Below, one piece after another: positions 12,199-22,697 of a DNA stretch of 64,000 nt. Within the stretch, counting starts at the first letter, position 1. Each line of letters begins with the position of its first letter. Source of the stretch: Heloderma charlesbogerti (lineage: Eukaryota; Chordata; Lepidosauria; Squamata; Helodermatidae); NCBI GenBank assembly GCA_026122225.1, contig JANEZZ010000732.1:62001-126000 (forward strand), in the 5' to 3' direction. Below the pieces are notes generated by a model, which did not search any database, was not told the origin of the DNA, and saw nothing but the letters and a program-made list of their open reading frames with translations. The position numbers and the translations under genes are program-made.

Positions 12199-13744
12199 CT
12201 GGAGGGGAAGAAGAATATGAGTGAGACACCAGGGGGGGTGAGAGGGGGAAGAGAAGCTGAGAGAGAACTAAAGAATGGAGGAGGGTTTTCTGGGTAGACC
12301 TGCATCAGCAGCATTCTCCTTCCCTCTGCAGCCAGCCAGACACCCTCCTGGGGGGACCACAGATAGGGCACGGAGGTTGCAGCCCTTTCCTGCCTCTCCC
12401 CCAGCACGTGGCTCTTCAGAGGGAAACTGAGCCTGTACAGGGAGGCTGCAGGCATCTTTCAGGCCTCGGAGGTGTTGGCAGGTGGGACTGTCACGGATTT
12501 CAAGACAACGGCTGGTTTTGCTGTATTGGCATTGCCAAGGCGGCTGTGGAGAAACGGGTAACTCCCCTCCCTCGAAGTGAGAAAAGACGTCTTGTTCTGA
12601 AACGCCCACTGAAGCACTGCTGAAAATGCATGAATGATGCATGGCTGAAAATGTGGAAAGGCGAATACGTAAAAAATAGCGATTGCATCAATGGGAAGAC
12701 ACACAGAGACAGAAGCAGGTTCACAGTGAATTCTGGGTAAGTGATTGTCAAGAATGACGGCCTGCTTTCCGCTGTAAGGCTGGGTCAGGCGGTCACGTCA
12801 GATGCAGCCACCTGGGATGGTGTGTGACCTAGAGGCTGCTCGGCCCTCTGCGCAAGGCTGGGCGCAGTCCCTGCTCGTTGGGAAGTGCCAGCAGCTGCAG
12901 CTGGTGGGGAGTCCCAGCCGCTCGGAGGCCGGGGCGGCCACCCAGGGACTGGCCAGTGATTGCCTGAAGGAAAATCTGCCCTGAGTGGCCGGGGCTGGGC
13001 TTGCAGAGGGGGCTGAGGGCGAGCATGGGGTCTCCCTTCATCCTGGTGGTCCTGGACCTGCAGATGGCTGGTTGCTATCCGGCGAGATCCATACGCAGGT
13101 ACGTTTCAGGCCAGGCCAGGAAGCTTTATTGTTTTGCCTGGGTGCGCGTTCATGAAGCTCTCTGCATATGGTTAAGTGACTTGGCTTTGTACCCTCTTGT
13201 GGAACTTGCCACCTCCATGCTTCCCTTTCCCCTTTATTTTGATCTTAATAAACCTTTATCCAACCTTTAACTGGTGTGATCTCTCTGCATAACTTCAGTG
13301 CTGATTTCAGTGCCTCTTGGCTTAAGAGGGTGGCTACTATTCAGTCCCTCCAAAGGCTGGGTTTGGCCAGTCCTGTTTTTGGGAAGGGGATCCCGGGACT
13401 GGGTCCTGAGTGGTCCTCCCTTGCAGGGAGGTTTGGATTCGTCCTGGCGTGATCTTTCCTTCGCACTGATACTGACTGATACAAATGAGTAAGGCCAGGT
13501 GGATAACATCTAAAAAGAAAATGCTGAGTTAAAGCTCATCACTCAAGAAGAAAATGGTTGTGTGAGGGGGGAGGAGGAGGTATCACGATCCCTCATTCAG
13601 GGTCAAAGGGGCATCATTTTCCCTTATCCATTAATGAGCAGCAAATATTGTGCAAGGCAAGATCATGAAAAAGCTTGCTATATCGATGTCTAGAAAGAGT
13701 TCTGTACTTCAATTTATTAGTAAAGGTTGAGTAAAGTGATACTT
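12199..13744. other. no gene recognised; possible LTR-like segment
   Basis: This lies upstream of the beta2 exon, where a beta1 exon would be expected; I did not find one on the minus strand. Around 13,150-13,300 the plus strand has a compact run with aataaacctttatcc and then tctctctgcataacttcagt, which looks like the R/U5 part of a retroviral-type LTR. I could not define matching ends or internal sequence, so this is only a suspicion. Confidence 0.3.
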
Positions 13745-13856
13745 ATGAACTTGAGCACGCTCCGGGAGAGAGCGGAGGACAGGACGACCTGGCGTGCTAT
13801 GGCCATGGGGTCACGAAGAGTCGGACACGACTGAACGACTGAACAACAACAACAAA
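13745..13856 (+). mobile_element. BovB LINE 3' end
   Basis: A short plus-strand terminal piece matching the last about 110 bp of the BovB at 28.0-29.3 kb (acttgagcacgctccgggag, gtcacgaagagtcggacacg) and ending in AAC repeats. It is followed at about 13,890-13,930 by a decayed ttgggcagtatagaaatgt LINE tail. Confidence 0.9.
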
Positions 13857-14981
13857 GAGATACTTTCTCAAAGATATGCTTGAAAATATAGAGTGTGGCT
13901 ATTGGGCAGTATAGAAATGTATAAATAAATCAGTAAAATTAACTGTATCTAGCCTGAAAGGAGTATGTTTAAGCCTTCTCTGTATGTTTGAGTCTTATGG
14001 AAATCTTCTAGGCATTGTGATTGTGAGCCCCCTTCCCCCAGGCCGCAGCTGGCACGTAGGGAATAACCTCTGGCTTGTTTTAGGGATACCTGAGGGTTGC
14101 CTAACCCACAAACAACCCCTGCTGCCTGGGTTCACGTGAAGCACCATGCATGTCATGACACACCAACCTGGGTGCCCACAGCTGCCATGCAAAAACGGTG
14201 CCCGCAGGTGCCTGGCACTACACATCAACCGCCATGGTAAATTCAGCTGTGATGGGGTGCCGTGTCATGTGAACCAGGGTAGAGGGAGGTAAGCGGAGGG
14301 GAAAGAAGGGAAACCCACCTAAAAATTAAGCAGTCCAGGCAGGAACTCCTTTGCCAATTACCCCAGTAGATTCTGGTCTTGTATATCTGTGTGTGTTGGG
14401 CTGGTGGGAGTGGGGGGGCTCCCACTGAAGGTGCCATGAGACTCCCAGTTACTCTTGCCCTGTGTGCGTGTCCCTGTTCTGCTCTGTGGCCTGTGGGGAG
14501 GGGACGCTCAGTGGGGGGCTTCTGAGCCTGCTTTGCTTGTGTTTATATCTGTGTGTTGAGGGTGGGGGGGAGGTTACAAGTGCTGCCCACATGGAGAGAC
14601 AGCCCCAGAAACTGCGGGGCAGAGAAAGGAGTGGGGGGCAGGGAGGGAGAGACCCTTCCAACCCACCACGGCTTCCTAGGTCTCCTCCTTGCTGCCCAGG
14701 CCTTCCCCCCTCCCCTCACACAGACACACCTGTGATCTCTCATTCGTGATGCGGGGGGGGGGGACTTTTTGCCTTCATTTAACTCTCACCATTTCAATTG
14801 TGGAGAAGAAATGAAAGACCATTCTCCAAATGATCCTTTATAGAAAATAAACTCAGGTCATTAATGCTGCATCCTTCTCTCCTCTCTGAATAGACTGGGC
14901 TCTTCTGGGAGAAATTGCTTTGGGTCATCTCATCTCTGCCTTTGTTACCCAGGAAAATGTGTTGGGGGGGGTGCTATGACA
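13857..14981. other. no gene recognised
   Basis: Apart from the LINE tail near 13.9 kb I see no exon or nameable repeat. There are G and C homopolymer runs (for example around 14,752-14,762) and GT-rich stretches. Confidence 0.4.
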
Positions 14982-15431
14982 ACATTTTGTTGTTCAGTTG
15001 TTCAGTCGTGTCCGACTCTTTGTGACCTCATGGACCATGGCACGCCAGGCCTTCCTGTCCTCCGCTCTCTCCCGGAGCGTGCTCAAGTCCATATTCATTG
15101 CATCGGTGATGCTATCTAGCCATCTCATCCTCTGCCGCCCCCTTCTCCTTTTGCCTTCAATCTTTCCCAGCATCAGTGTCTTTTCCAGTGGGTTTTCTCT
15201 TCACATTTGGCCAAAATATTTGAGCTTCAGCTTCAGTATCTGTCCTTCCAAGGAGCAGTCAGGGTTGATTTCTTTTAGGATGGACTGATTTGACCTCCTT
15301 GCAGTCCAGGGGACTCATAAGAATCTTCGCCAGCGCCACAGTTCGAAAGCATCGATTCTTCGGCACTCAGCCTTCCTTACAGTCCAGCTCTCACAGCCAT
15401 ACATTGCTACTGGGAAAACCATAGCTTTGAT
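14982..15431 (-). mobile_element. BovB LINE fragment, 3' part (interrupted copy)
   Basis: Minus-strand BovB with its 3' AAC-repeat end near 14,982. It is split by palindromic element B; the reading resumes at 16,133. The homologous uninterrupted sequence at 10,890-10,910 reads straight through the break (ctttgattagacggacc), which shows that the element inserted into this LINE. Confidence 0.92.
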
Positions 15432-16132
15432 TAGGGATGTAAGAAAGTGACTTACCTTTCCGCGGATTATGTTGATGCTGGGGGGGAGGCGTCCCGTCCC
15501 CCCCCCGGAATCCTGGCTGGCCGGCTCTGCTCCGCAGGGATTCTGTGGAGCCGCCAGCCGGCTCCGCCAGCAGCCGGACATCCAGCCGCTGGCTAGCAGG
15601 GACGCAAATGGCGGCGGCCGTAGAAGTCAGCCGTGATAGGCTACATAAATGTTTACGTAGCCTATCACAGCTGATTTAAAAAACCAACAACAACGCGCAT
15701 ACGCAAATGGCGGCGGCCATGGGTGCCACCATTTGCGTTCTTTATTTTGGCACGTCTTTACGTAGATTTACGTAATTATGTAGATTTACGTAGCCTATCA
15801 CGGTGTTTTTTTAAAATCTAGCTGTGATAGGCTACGTAAATCTTTACATAGCCTATCACGTTCTTTTTTGTTTTTGTTTTAACCAGGAAATGGTGGCGGT
15901 GGCAGCCGGTCGGAAGACCGGCCGCCGCCGTCGCCCCCGCACCACCGCCGGAGCCGCCGCCGGAGCCGCCGCCGGAGCCGCCGCCAGCAGGAAGATCTGC
16001 CCCAGGTAAGTCTCGTCCCGGGGGGGGGGGTGGCGGGGGGGTGGCAGACCGTTCCGCCACCAATTTCGGGGGGCCTAATGCGCTGGCAGTCGGCCTCCCC
16101 GAGATCCGTGGCGGAATTCTCTGACATCCCTA
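15432..16132. mobile_element. palindromic hAT-like MITE, copy B (inserted in BovB)
   Basis: R end on the left (TAGGGATGtaagaaagtgac) and L end on the right (gcggaattctctgaCATCCC). It contains palindromes around 15,634-15,664 and 15,820-15,860 and an unusually long (GCCGCCGGA) run at 15,945-15,985. Outward donors are at 15,450-15,455 (minus strand) and 16,006-16,011 (plus strand, CAG|GTAAGT). The flanking octamers gctttgat and taatgatg share only part of their bases, so the target duplication is decayed. Confidence 0.85.
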
Positions 16133-16624
16133 TAATGATGATACGGACCTTTGTCGGCAAGGTGATGTCTCTGCTTCTTACTATGCTGTCTAGGTTTGCC
16201 ATAGCTTTCCTCCCAAGGAGCAAGCGTCTTTTAATTTCATGGCTACAGTCACCGTCTGCGGTGATCTTGGAGGCCAAGAAAGTAAAATCTGCCACTGCTT
16301 CCATTTCTTCCCCTTCTATATGCCAGGAAGTGATGGGGCCAGATGCCATGATCTTCGTTTTTTGAATGTTGGGTTTCAAACCAGCTTTTGCACTCTCCTC
16401 TTTCACCCTCAACAAGAGGCTCTTTAGATCCTCTTCACTTTCTGCCATTAGGGTGGTATCGTCTGCGTATCTGAGGTTGTTGATAATTCTCCCGGCAATC
16501 TTAATTCCGGCCTGTGATTCATGCAACCCAGCGTTTCTCATGATGTACATATAAGTTAAATAAGCAGGGTGACAATATGCAGCCTTGTCGTACTCCTTTC
16601 CCAGTTTTGAACCAATTATACCCT
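16133..16624 (-). mobile_element. BovB LINE fragment, central RT part (interrupted copy)
   Basis: The other half of the BovB split by element B. On the minus strand it encodes the end of the RT palm through the region containing RYADDTTLMAESEEDL and the KTKIMASGPITSWHIEGEEM block. It is truncated near 16,624. Confidence 0.92.
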
Positions 16625-17721
16625 TGAATGTTTTTTGTCATTACGTTTCAATACAAATAAATACACATCTTTGTTAGTATAAATATTACAGATAAATATT
16701 AAACATTTTCTTTCCCTTTGTTGATGTTCATATCAGTTGTTCAAACATGAAAAGAAGATTGTGTACGCAGAAGGCCAGGCAGATGTAGAAGGGCTTTTTC
16801 CTTTGTCGCTCACAAACTGTGGACCCCCCCGAACTACAATGCCCCCCACTCTTCTGCCTACAATGCCCTTGTTCCCTGAGAGCCAGGAGCTCATTACACC
16901 AAGCACACACCCACGACTTCCGTCCAGCAGGCAAATAGTCATACATGTTGCACTCAGTGCAATGCACTGGATATCCGCTGGCTTTCTACCCTCATGACTG
17001 TTTTTTGTGTTTGTTTTTTTTAATTTGGGTGTGTTTTCCCTGGACAACTCAGTTGTTTACTATGAGAAGGTGGGGAAATGATTTATAGTTATTTATTTAC
17101 AGTTACGTACTGTGAGTATGGAATAAGGAGGAAAGAGTTCACTGCCCTGGCTTTCTTGCCCTGTTGCTAAACTCACATAGTTGCTTAACTCACTTGTTTG
17201 CTGATGTTTTGTCACTGGGACTCCTCGCGGGAGAGAGAGACTCCTTTACAGGGGTCCATCTCCCCTCACACATCCCAGATCACATGAACTGCTGGTCATC
17301 TCAGGGCTGCTCTTTCCCAAAGCCCATCCGACTAACAGGCTGACTGACACTGTTCTTAAGATGTGGCTTCCTCCCTGGAGCCCCACTCAGCTGCAGCCCA
17401 CCTAGCCTGGCAAAAGGAGGAACTTGGGGCCTCTTTAATCCACTCCCTCCCCAGACACCCACATGCACACACACACACAGCTTCTTTTGCATTCTTTTGC
17501 TGCCAAAACCTTCTCAACGGAGACAAACCAGGGGACCTTCTGCCTGGAGACTGATAATGCGGCTGAACGGTGAATTCTCACTGGTGTATCTTGGTGCCTG
17601 GCAGAGCCTCATCTCTGGGACTTTGCAGAAATAGCTGTGTGCCCCCTCACCCCTCCCATTAACAGACCCAAAAGATTCCCTTCCGGGGCTGGAAGCAGGG
17701 TGTTTTTGAGGGGCAGCAGAC
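16625..17721. other. no gene recognised
   Basis: I see AT-richer sequence to about 17.2 kb and then GC-richer sequence, with a short CA run near 17,465-17,480, and no exon or repeat I can name. Confidence 0.4.
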
Positions 17722-17809
17722 ATGGGGCCTGCTTGGGTTCCCCTGGTGGCGATTGTGGTTCTGATGCCCCCCCCGCTCCCTGGGACTGGGGGAAGGAAGG
17801 AGCCCCCAG
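17722..17809 (+). CDS. putative MHC class II beta leader exon (exon 1)
   Basis: An ATG opens 29 codons reading MGPAWVPLVAIVVLMPPPLP and then GTGGRKEPP, which looks like a signal peptide. It stops at a good donor, CCCCCAG|GTAAGG, in phase 1. That phase fits the damaged beta1 exon at 21,055 on the same strand (G + CC gives Ala, followed by PQFLAQ). Length and phase suit exon 1 of a class II beta gene. The signal peptide itself is not family-specific, so the call rests on position and phase. It has opposite orientation to the exons at 5.9-12.2 kb. Confidence 0.5.
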
Positions 17810-18869
17810 GTAAGGGCAGGAGATGGGTGGGGGGAAGGGGAGCAGGGAGGCTTGGAGAGATAGCCCCTTGTGCCTCTCCCCATCCCAGATGGGTACCAAG
17901 GAAGTCAACCCAAAGGCTGGTGGTCCCTGTGGAGAGAAAAGGGGCCAGAGTGATCCAGGAAATCTCCAAGGCTCAGGAGGGAGGGAGGGAGGGGAACCCT
18001 CAGAGGGCAGGTCTGGAAAGGAGAAGTGGGAGCACCCGGGACCCCCACTCCACCCCCAGCCCTTCTGCCTCCCCCCATAGCCCCCCAGGGAAAGGAAAGG
18101 GAGACAGTCCCTCAAGTGGAGTCAGGACCGTTTGCCCAGGGGTATTGCTGTCCCCACCAGGAAGTCCCCTTAAAGAAAGGGAAGGCGGAGAAGGGGGGAG
18201 GGAAAGGAAGGCTTGTGCAGGGCAGGGTCTCTGGGGAAGGGAGAGGGTGGGGAGGGAGGGGAGCAGTTAGAAGACTTTCCCTGCTGGATTTGGCTCAAAA
18301 GGCCCACCTAGTTCAGTCCTCATTTCCCAGCTGTGTCTGCCCAGCTTCTTCCTGGAAGCTCAGGAGATCATCTCTCTTTTCCCCTCCCCACTTTCAGCAG
18401 GGCTTTCACTCCCTTCCATAGGGGCCCTACAGGCAGTGGTTCAACAGAGGAAGCATCTCTCCTCTCTGCATCTCTGTGCTGGATAAGCTGCAGCTGCTGA
18501 AGGTGCAGGAGCTTTGCCAGAGAGAAGCAGGGGGCACAGGGATGCAGGACAGAGGGAGTGGAACCACCCCCTCCCATAGTCTGTTCCCCTCTTGGCAGCC
18601 TCCTCTTGAGAAAAGATCACCTGAAGTGGGGGAGATGCTCCTCCGTCCCCTCTCACCACCTGCCCTGATAGCAGCCAAGAGGCCTTTTCACTACAGTCCT
18701 TTCAAGAGCCAGAGGGATGGGCAGAAGTCTAACCTGGACCCAATAGTCCCAGCAGGGAGTTGAAGTGATGAGGGATGTCACTGCCTGTTGAACTTCTGCC
18801 TGGCAGAAAGTGATGGCATTAGAGTCCAACACAGCTGGAGGGCACCAGGTTGGGAAGGCTGCCATAGGA
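17810..18869. other. intronic or intergenic, no feature recognised
   Basis: GC- and purine-rich sequence between the putative leader exon and the LINE fragment at 18.87 kb. I see no further exon. Long open frames here follow from low stop-codon density in G-rich DNA. Confidence 0.4.
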
Positions 18870-19600
18870 GCCTGAACATAAGAGAGAGGCTGGATCGGAC
18901 CAAGGGCCCGTCTAGTCCAAGATACTCTTCCTATAGTGGCCAACCAGCTGCCCCCCGGGAAACCCACAAGCGGGACACAAGAGCCATAGCGCCCTCCCAC
19001 CCATGTTCCCCAGCAACTGGTGTACACAGGCTCACTGTCTCTGACACTGAAGGTAGCACAGAGCCCTCAGGACTAGGAGCCATGGACCGCCTTCTCCTCC
19101 AGGAATTTGTCCAACCTCATTTCAAAGCTATCGAAATTGGTGTCCATCACCACATCCTGTGGCAGCGAATTCCATAGTTTAACTCTGCACTGTGTGAAGA
19201 AGTCCGTCCTTTTCTCTGTCCTGAATCTCCCACCAGTCAGCTTCATGGGGTGACCCCTTTGGGTTCTAGTATTTTGAGAGAGGGAGAAAAATGTCTCCCT
19301 CTCCACTTCCTCCATACCAGGCATAATTTTGTACCCCTCTGTCATGTCTCCCCCTCCCCGCCTTTTTTCCAATCCGGACAATCCCAGCTGCTGTAACCTT
19401 CCTTCCCTCACAGGGGAGATGCTCCAGCCCCTTGGTCATTTGAGTTGCCCTTTTCTGCACCCCCCCCAACTCTACGATATCCTTTTTGAGGTGTGGTGAC
19501 CAGTACTGTACACAATATTCCAGGTGTGGTCACACCATACATTTGTATCAGGGCCCTGAGATCTTGGCAAGTTTATTTTCCGTCCCTTTCCTAGTCATGC
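18870..19600 (-). mobile_element. CR1-type LINE 3' fragment
   Basis: Reverse complement of the 3' part of the element at 22.7-26.6 kb. On the minus strand it includes the coding end (KLTGGRFRTEKRTDFFTQ, then KLWNSLPQDVVMDTN and [11 protein letters not shown]) and the tail with ctggactagacgggcccttg. The frame is open over about 110 residues but 5'-truncated. Confidence 0.85.
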
Positions 19601-20270
19601 CTCACATGGAATTTGCCGCTTTCACAGCAGCCGTGCACTGGGGCGACTTCTTCATCACAGTGACCACCAAAACCTCAGGAGTGGAGCCAGAGGGGGGCTG
19701 CAGAAGGGAATGTGTGACACCCCACACACACTAAATCTCTCCCTCCGCCACACACACACACAATTGAGGTCACCCAGGGGGGTCCCATGCCTGAGTGGGG
19801 ATGGGCATTTCTGGTCCTGATCCAACGCTCCACCCAGGACACCGCGTGGGCTTCCTCTGGAGGTGTCTTTGCTGCATCGCTGCAGAGATTCCTATGTCAT
19901 CGTGGATGCTGTTCTGCGGGGGGGGGGCGTGTGGAGTGGAGTGGGATAAAGTCCGTAAAGACATCAGATAAAGTCCATATAAATGTGAATGCAGCTTTGC
20001 TGTGTATCTGGGGCTTTTACGGTTCCTGGGGGGCAGCTCCCTGCGCCAAAGAGTTTCTAATCCAAATTGAGGCACTGGGAAAAGACTAGGCTGGGGCATC
20101 CCATCTCCGCAGACTTTGGAGCGGGATCTGCTGCAGCCTGATGACAGCAACGGTGGCACTGTGAAACTCCTGAACTTGTTTTCTGTGGGAGCAATGAGTT
20201 CTCCTCTAGAGAAGACCTTAAAAAAAAAAGTTTCGTGAGGAACCTGGAAGCCCCTTTTCAGATGGTGCGT
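19601..20270. other. no gene recognised
   Basis: No exon or nameable repeat seen. A short CA-rich stretch lies at 19,725-19,765 and a G run near 19,918-19,928. Confidence 0.4.
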
Positions 20271-20276
20271 GTGTGT

Positions 20277-20738
20277 TTGTTGTTGTTGTGTATTCGCTCA
20301 GTCGCTTTCGACTCTTTGTGACTTCATGGACCAGCCCACGCCAGAGCTTCCTGTCGGCCGTCACCACCCCCAGCTCCCCCAAGGTCGAGTCCGTCACCTC
20401 CAGAATATCATCCATCCACCTTGCCCTTGGTCGGCCCCTCTTCCTTCTGCCTTCCACTTTCCCTGGCATCAGCACCTTCTCCAGGGTATCCTGTCTTCTC
20501 ATGATGTGGCCAAAGGACTTCAGTTTTGCCTTTCATATCCTTCCCTCACGTGAGCAGTCTGGCTTTATTTCCTGGAGAATGGACTGGTTTGATCTTCTTG
20601 CAGTCCAAGGCACTCTCAGAGTTTTCCTCCAGCACCACAGTTCAAAAGCATCGATCTTCCTTCGCTCAGCCTTCCTTATGGTCCAGCTCTCGCAGCCATA
20701 GGTTACTACGGGGAATACCATTGCAGTCAAGGTTGTGA
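20277..20738 (-). mobile_element. RTE-type LINE 3' fragment
   Basis: A third minus-strand copy of the second RTE family (compare 7.8 and 9.1 kb), with TYGCESWTIRKAERRKIDAF and, after a frame break, the MLMLGKVEGKR-type C-terminal block. The 3' end is at the plus-strand tgttgttgtgtattcgctca. Confidence 0.9.
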
Positions 20739-21054
20739 CTTCCCTCATTGGCTACAGGCACTGAAAGGCAGAATCAGACTCGTTTCTCGAAAAACGATTG
20801 GGCAGGAGGGGGCGTCCATTGCCCATTTTGCCTTTTTTTCTGTGGCTCAGTGAGGGCTAGTGACTTGACCTTTTAAAAGTGAATCCTGGGAGCCAGAGTG
20901 AATGTGCCGGAGTGGCTGGAGATGGGCACATCCCGGCCAAGGGACGAACACGCTGCACAAACCTGATTCAGGGTCTTCCCCATGGCGTGGGGGGGCATGG
21001 GGGCCCTCCCCTCCCCCTTCTCACGCTCTCGGGGGCCCTCCCCCCATCCTGCAG

Positions 21055-21324
21055 CCCCCCAGTTCCTGGCCCAGGGGAAGTCCGAGTGCTGCGACATGAA
21101 TGTGCCGGGCCAGCAGGCGCGCCTCCTCGACAGGCACTTCCACGGCTGGCGGGAGCTCGCATGCTTTGACAGTGACCGCGGGCAACACGCGGCCATCACG
21201 CCATGGGGGAGCCCGACACCGAGGCCTGGAACAGCTGGAGGGGAATGCCGGAGTATCCGCGGTCTGCAGCGGATTGATCGCTTCCGCCAGCACAGCTGCG
21301 AGACAGCCGAGGTCTGCAGAGGAG
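21055..21324 (+). pseudogene. MHC class II beta, damaged beta1 exon (exon 2)
   Basis: A plus-strand relic of the peptide-binding beta1 domain. After an acceptor-like ccatcctgcag it reads APQFLAQGKSECCDMN, then ARLLDRHFHGWRELACFDSD and RGQHAAIT. This follows the family order (FLxQxKxECxxxN, RxLxRxFxxxxExxxFDSDxG). From there the family-like sequence (EAWNSWRGMPEYPRSAAD) is in another frame, and the original frame is recovered at RFRQHSCE, so two compensating frameshifts have scrambled the helix between them. The usual NGT glycosylation site is lost and I see no clear donor. It is probably exon 2 of the copy whose leader is at 17,722. Confidence 0.75.
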
Positions 21325-21879
21325 ACGCGAGCCTCTCCTGGCGGGAGGGCAGCAGGGGCTTCTGCCGGCACAAACTGATGGGAGCTTCGCCCACACGCAG
21401 CGGAGTGTCCCGGCCAGGGCAGGGCAGGGCAGGCGGAGGTCGGAGAGGAGGGGGCGTCTCTTCCAAGCGCCAGGGGTGGGGGTCGCTGGGCGTGGCCACC
21501 CACTTCTCTGGCAGATAAAACCCCCTTCGAGAAAAGCCCCCATACCTCCCCCATCCCCAAGCCGAGTTCCTATTCCCCCACTTCCCCAGCCCCTCTGCCA
21601 CGACCCCCCCAGTTCACACAGCCAGGCCCCATTGAAGGCTCTGAGAGGCCGCGGAGGGTGGAGTGTGGGGCCTGAACATTGATGGGACCTACTTGCCTTG
21701 CAGTGTGCTCCTTATTACTACCCTTTAGAATCTGTATTATTTATTAGTAGATGCCCCCCTCCTTGAGTAAAACACCCCCAAGGCCGTGCACAGCCGTTTA
21801 AGACAACAACAATAAGAAGAACATTGAAAACTGCACATTTTGAAAGGCTAAAGACAAGAGATGCACCTCCTCTCCCCGC

Positions 21880-22396
21880 TTTTCTCTACGCTATTTGCGT
21901 TCCCCTTATTTTTGCTGTCTTAGTCTACGTAAATGTTTACGTAGACTAAGACGTGCCAAAATAAGGAATGCAAATGGTGGTGGCCGTGGCCGCCGCCATT
22001 TGCGTATGCGCGTTTGTTTGTTTATTTTTAAAGTCAGCCGTGATAGGCTACGTAAACATTTACGTAGCCTATCACGTTTTTTTAAAAAAACCTAGCCGTG
22101 ATAGGCTACATAAATCTTTACGTAGCCTATCAACTTTTTTTTATTATTTTTAAACTGGAAATGGCGGCGGCGGCAGCCGGTCGGAAGACCGGCCGCTGCA
22201 GCCACCGCCGCCGCACCGCCACTGAAGCCGACGCTGGAGTCACCACTGCCGGCGCCAGGAAGATCCCCCCAAGGTAAGTCTCGTCTTGGGGGGGGGGTGG
22301 GGGGGTGGCAGGCCGTTCCGCCACCGATTTCGGGGGGCCGAATGCGCTGGCATTAGGCCTCCCTGAGATCCATGGCGGAATTTTCGTACATCCCTA
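21880..22396. mobile_element. palindromic hAT-like MITE, copy C (left end lost)
   Basis: Ends with an L-type terminus (catggcggaattttcgtaCA, then TCCCTA). It has palindromes at about 21,915-21,955, 22,035-22,077 and 22,097-22,132, the CGG-rich block from 22,160, and an outward donor AAG|GTAAGT at 22,274-22,279. No TAGGGATG start is visible on the left, so that end is truncated or rearranged. Confidence 0.75.
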
Positions 22397-22697
22397 GCAA
22401 GGACACAAATGGCGTAGCGGACGCCCTTTGCGTCCCTGCCCTTTGCTGTAGCCTATATTTACGTAGCCTATCGTGGCAAAAGCAGGGACACAAATGGCGT
22501 CCGCTATGCTGGATGCCATTTGCATCTGCAGCCTGGCAGTGGACGGAAGTCCAGCTGCGGATGGGCCTGGCCAGCGGCTCCGCGGACTCGCTGTGAAGCG
22601 GATCCAGCCAGGGAGGATTCCGGGGGGAGGGACGGATCACCTCCCCCCCACACAGACACCCTGAAATGGACAGGTGAGTGGGGTTCTTACACCCCTA
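22397..22697. mobile_element. palindromic hAT-like MITE, partial copy C2 (R end)
   Basis: Directly follows copy C. It carries the inverted gacacaaatggcgt boxes, one taggct-type palindrome arm, an R-type end (ttcttacacccctag, diverged) and an outward donor CAG|GTGAGT at about 22,673-22,678. Its right boundary lies in CR1-type LINE sequence that is contiguous in the other copy at 45,745. Confidence 0.6.

Noticed and set aside
12780..13500. Possible solo LTR with AATAAA and R/U5-like sequence
   Set aside because: No matching ends, target duplication or second copy seen; kept only as a remark.
15879..16550. 223-residue minus-strand frame joining RT sequence to a Gly-rich tail
   Set aside because: An accidental readthrough from BovB RT into palindromic element B; not a fusion protein.
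20873..21601. 242-residue minus-strand open frame
   Set aside because: It is the antisense shadow of the GC-rich beta1 relic on the plus strand.
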